From JAUYQE01 sp035289745 (GTDB lineage Archaea > Nanobdellota > Nanobdellia > Woesearchaeales > GW2011-AR9), in contig DATDWF010000020.1 in the NCBI GenBank assembly GCA_035289745.1, positions 1 through 6,006 on the forward strand: a DNA stretch of 6,006 nt, given 5' to 3'. The notes under the pieces were generated by a model. That model had not been told where the DNA came from. It worked only from the letters and a program-made list of their open reading frames with translations, and did no database searches. This document shows positions 5,499-6,006 of this stretch, piece after piece. The position numbers were made by a program, and so were the translations under genes. Each line of letters starts with the position of its first letter. Position 1 is the first letter of the stretch.

Positions 5499-5567
5499 AT
5501 GGCGCGGGCTCCGGTCAAGAGCTTCTATCACACCCCTCTCGGAGCCGCGTTCATTTCTTTCGATTGA
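5499..5567 (+). CDS. Possible 22-residue mini-protein
   Basis: An ATG at 5499, about 36 nt after the centre of a good TATA box, opens 22 codons starting MARAPVKSFYHTPLGAAF and ending in TGA at 5565-5567. Codons are G/C-richer than the surrounding DNA. The same frame, after TGA and a TAG four codons later, continues into the AT-hook-like ORF at 5589. The pair could therefore be a short leader ORF plus a second ORF, or one decayed gene. The ORF largely coincides with a hairpin (5502-5550), so the coding appearance may be accidental. No family is recognised. Confidence 0.22.
   Translation: MARAPVKSFYHTPLGAAFISFD
5502..5550. repeat. G/C-rich stem-loop with CGC foot and one bulged base
   Basis: GGCTCCG at 5507-5513 pairs with CGGAGCC at 5540-5546. 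Below it, CGC 5503-5505 pairs with GCG 5547-5549, leaving one unpaired G at 5506. The loop is 26 nt. The foot-bulge-stem plan is the same as in the array at 5705-5897. Confidence 0.65.
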
Positions 5568-5588
5568 GTATGGGGATAGGAATGTTTT

Positions 5589-5846
5589 ATGGCTGTTAAG
5601 CGAGGCCGACCGAAGCAGGCGAGAGTAACATTATCTTATCAAATTACGAGTCTGCGTAAGGAAAGTGCAACGAGGTGCGAAGCAAGTTTTTGCGCTACTG
5701 AGATGCGGAGAAAAGCAACGGCTTTTCTTGCACGCCAGAAACTTCGGTTTCTGAGCGCTTTAGGGGTTGCCGTAGTTCGCACAGAAAAGAAACTACTTTT
5801 CTGGCGCATGAAATCCGGAAACTACCCGATTTCAGCGCAGAAATAA
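5589..5846 (+). CDS. Doubtful 85-residue ORF with AT-hook-like N-terminus
   Basis: The ORF starts MAVKRGRPKQARVTL. KRGRPK at residues 4-9 is the core of an AT-hook minor-groove binding motif, and an AGGA lies 7 nt before the ATG (5578-5581). From about residue 40 on, the reading frame runs through five consecutive stem-loops, and the protein loses recognisable character (basic patches mixed with short hydrophobic runs). The stop codon itself lies inside a hairpin stem. Either a small DNA-binding protein gene has been overrun by the hairpin array, or the ORF is a by-product of a structured non-coding region. No family match is recognised beyond the AT-hook core. Confidence 0.35.
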   Translation: MAVKRGRPKQARVTLSYQITSLRKESATRCEASFCATEMRRKATAFLARQKLRFLSALGVAVVRTEKKLLFWRMKSGNYPISAQK

Positions 5847-5897
5847 AGTAGTTTCTTTATTTCTTGCGTGCCGGAGAAATCGTTGTTTCTCCGTGCA
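5705..5897. repeat. Tandem array of six stem-loops with GC-rich feet
   Basis: Stems, all perfectly paired unless noted: H1 AGAAAAGC 5709-5716 with 5721-5728 (loop AACG); H2 CAGAAAC 5736-5742 with 5747-5753 (loop TTCG); H3 CAGAAAAG 5782-5789 with 5796-5803 (loop AAACTA); H4 TGAAATC 5809-5815 with 5828-5834, inner GG-CC, loop AAACTA (one C-C mismatch); H5 AGAAATAAAG 5839-5848 with 5855-5864 (loop TAGTTT); H6 CGGAGAAA 5872-5879 with 5886-5893 (loop TCGTTG). Each can gain a 2-4 bp GC-rich foot across a single unpaired base (G5707, A5754, A5781, A5808, T5865, T5894). Neighbours share GCGC-like feet at 5804-5807, 5835-5838 and 5866-5869, giving a period of about 31 nt. Every left arm is purine-rich. 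It could be a structured RNA or a DNA hairpin element family. Confidence 0.8.
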
Positions 5898-5960
5898 TTT
5901 TCTAATGGATTTTAAGATAATTTACTGAGAAGCAGAGTAGCGTTACGTGTGGGGGAATCG

Positions 5961-5974
5961 GAAAAGTTTTTAGA
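5961..5974 (+). promoter_or_regulatory. BRE/TATA promoter for a gene beyond the right edge
   Basis: A BRE-like GAAAAG at 5961-5966 directly precedes the TATA-like TTTTTAGA at 5967-5974. Transcription would start at about 5996-6000, so the gene itself lies outside the window. The stretch 5898-5960 shows no gene. Confidence 0.45.
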
Positions 5975-6006
5975 TTAAGTGGTTGTTTATCTCTTTTAAT
6001 TTATCT

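Noticed and set aside
5565..5579. Readthrough of TGA or TAG (selenocysteine, pyrrolysine or altered code)
   Set aside because: The genuine genes here end normally at TGA, TAG and TAA, and nothing near these two stops resembles a recoding signal. Decay or separate ORFs is simpler.
5705..5897. CRISPR array
   Set aside because: The regular spacing of about 31 nt is suggestive, but the only shared sequence is a 4-nt foot and the intervening segments are palindromes. True repeats of 24 nt or more with unique spacers are absent.
5910..6006. C-terminal end of a minus-strand gene entering from the right
   Set aside because: Stop codons interrupt the minus frames near the edge and no protein-like sequence emerges. 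The plus-strand BRE/TATA is a better explanation.

Overview
The window looks archaeal. It carries an archaeal-type ribosomal protein uS15, an XPD/Rad3-family helicase with four candidate iron-sulfur cysteines, two small archaeal-style winged-helix regulators, and A/T-rich TATA-like boxes about 25-35 bases upstream of several genes. Short compact genes with small intergenic gaps would suit a DPANN-type lineage (Woesearchaeota or Pacearchaeota-like), but that placement is inference. The sequence alone does not prove it.

Layout. (1) 1-630: the uS15 gene on the + strand, with its own TATA box and a leader of about 100 nt that can fold into a three-way junction, ending in a hairpin shared with the convergent gene cluster. 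(2) 631-2340: a minus-strand cluster, read right to left. It holds a 97-residue membrane-anchored or secreted protein, a possible 30-residue single-helix membrane peptide packed between its neighbours, and a processive family 2 glycosyltransferase of the hyaluronan/chitin-synthase type. The cluster is visibly more A/T-rich than uS15 or the helicase and probably makes or exports a surface polysaccharide. (3) 2371-3340: two convergent winged-helix regulators. The 243 nt between them is filled with strong inverted repeats. The second regulator is transcribed divergently from the helicase side, out of a promoter region framed by a perfect 12-bp inverted repeat. (4) 3411-5386: a complete XPD/Rad3-like DNA helicase. 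(5) 5387-6006: no confident gene. It has a TATA box, a 22-codon mini-ORF, an 85-codon ORF with an AT-hook-like start, and a tandem array of stem-loops running through and past that ORF, followed by a promoter for a gene beyond the window.

The most unusual feature is the set of stem-loops at 5502-5550, 5705-5897 and 2739-2872. Most consist of a 3-4 bp foot (GCGC-like in one array, GTAC in the other), usually one unpaired base, a 7-11 bp stem and a loop. The self-complementary foot is often shared by neighbouring hairpins. Stem sequences differ while the architecture persists, and two units share a loop octamer that a third carries in inverted form. This suggests a repeated hairpin element, either a structured RNA or a REP/IS200-like DNA hairpin family, rather than chance.
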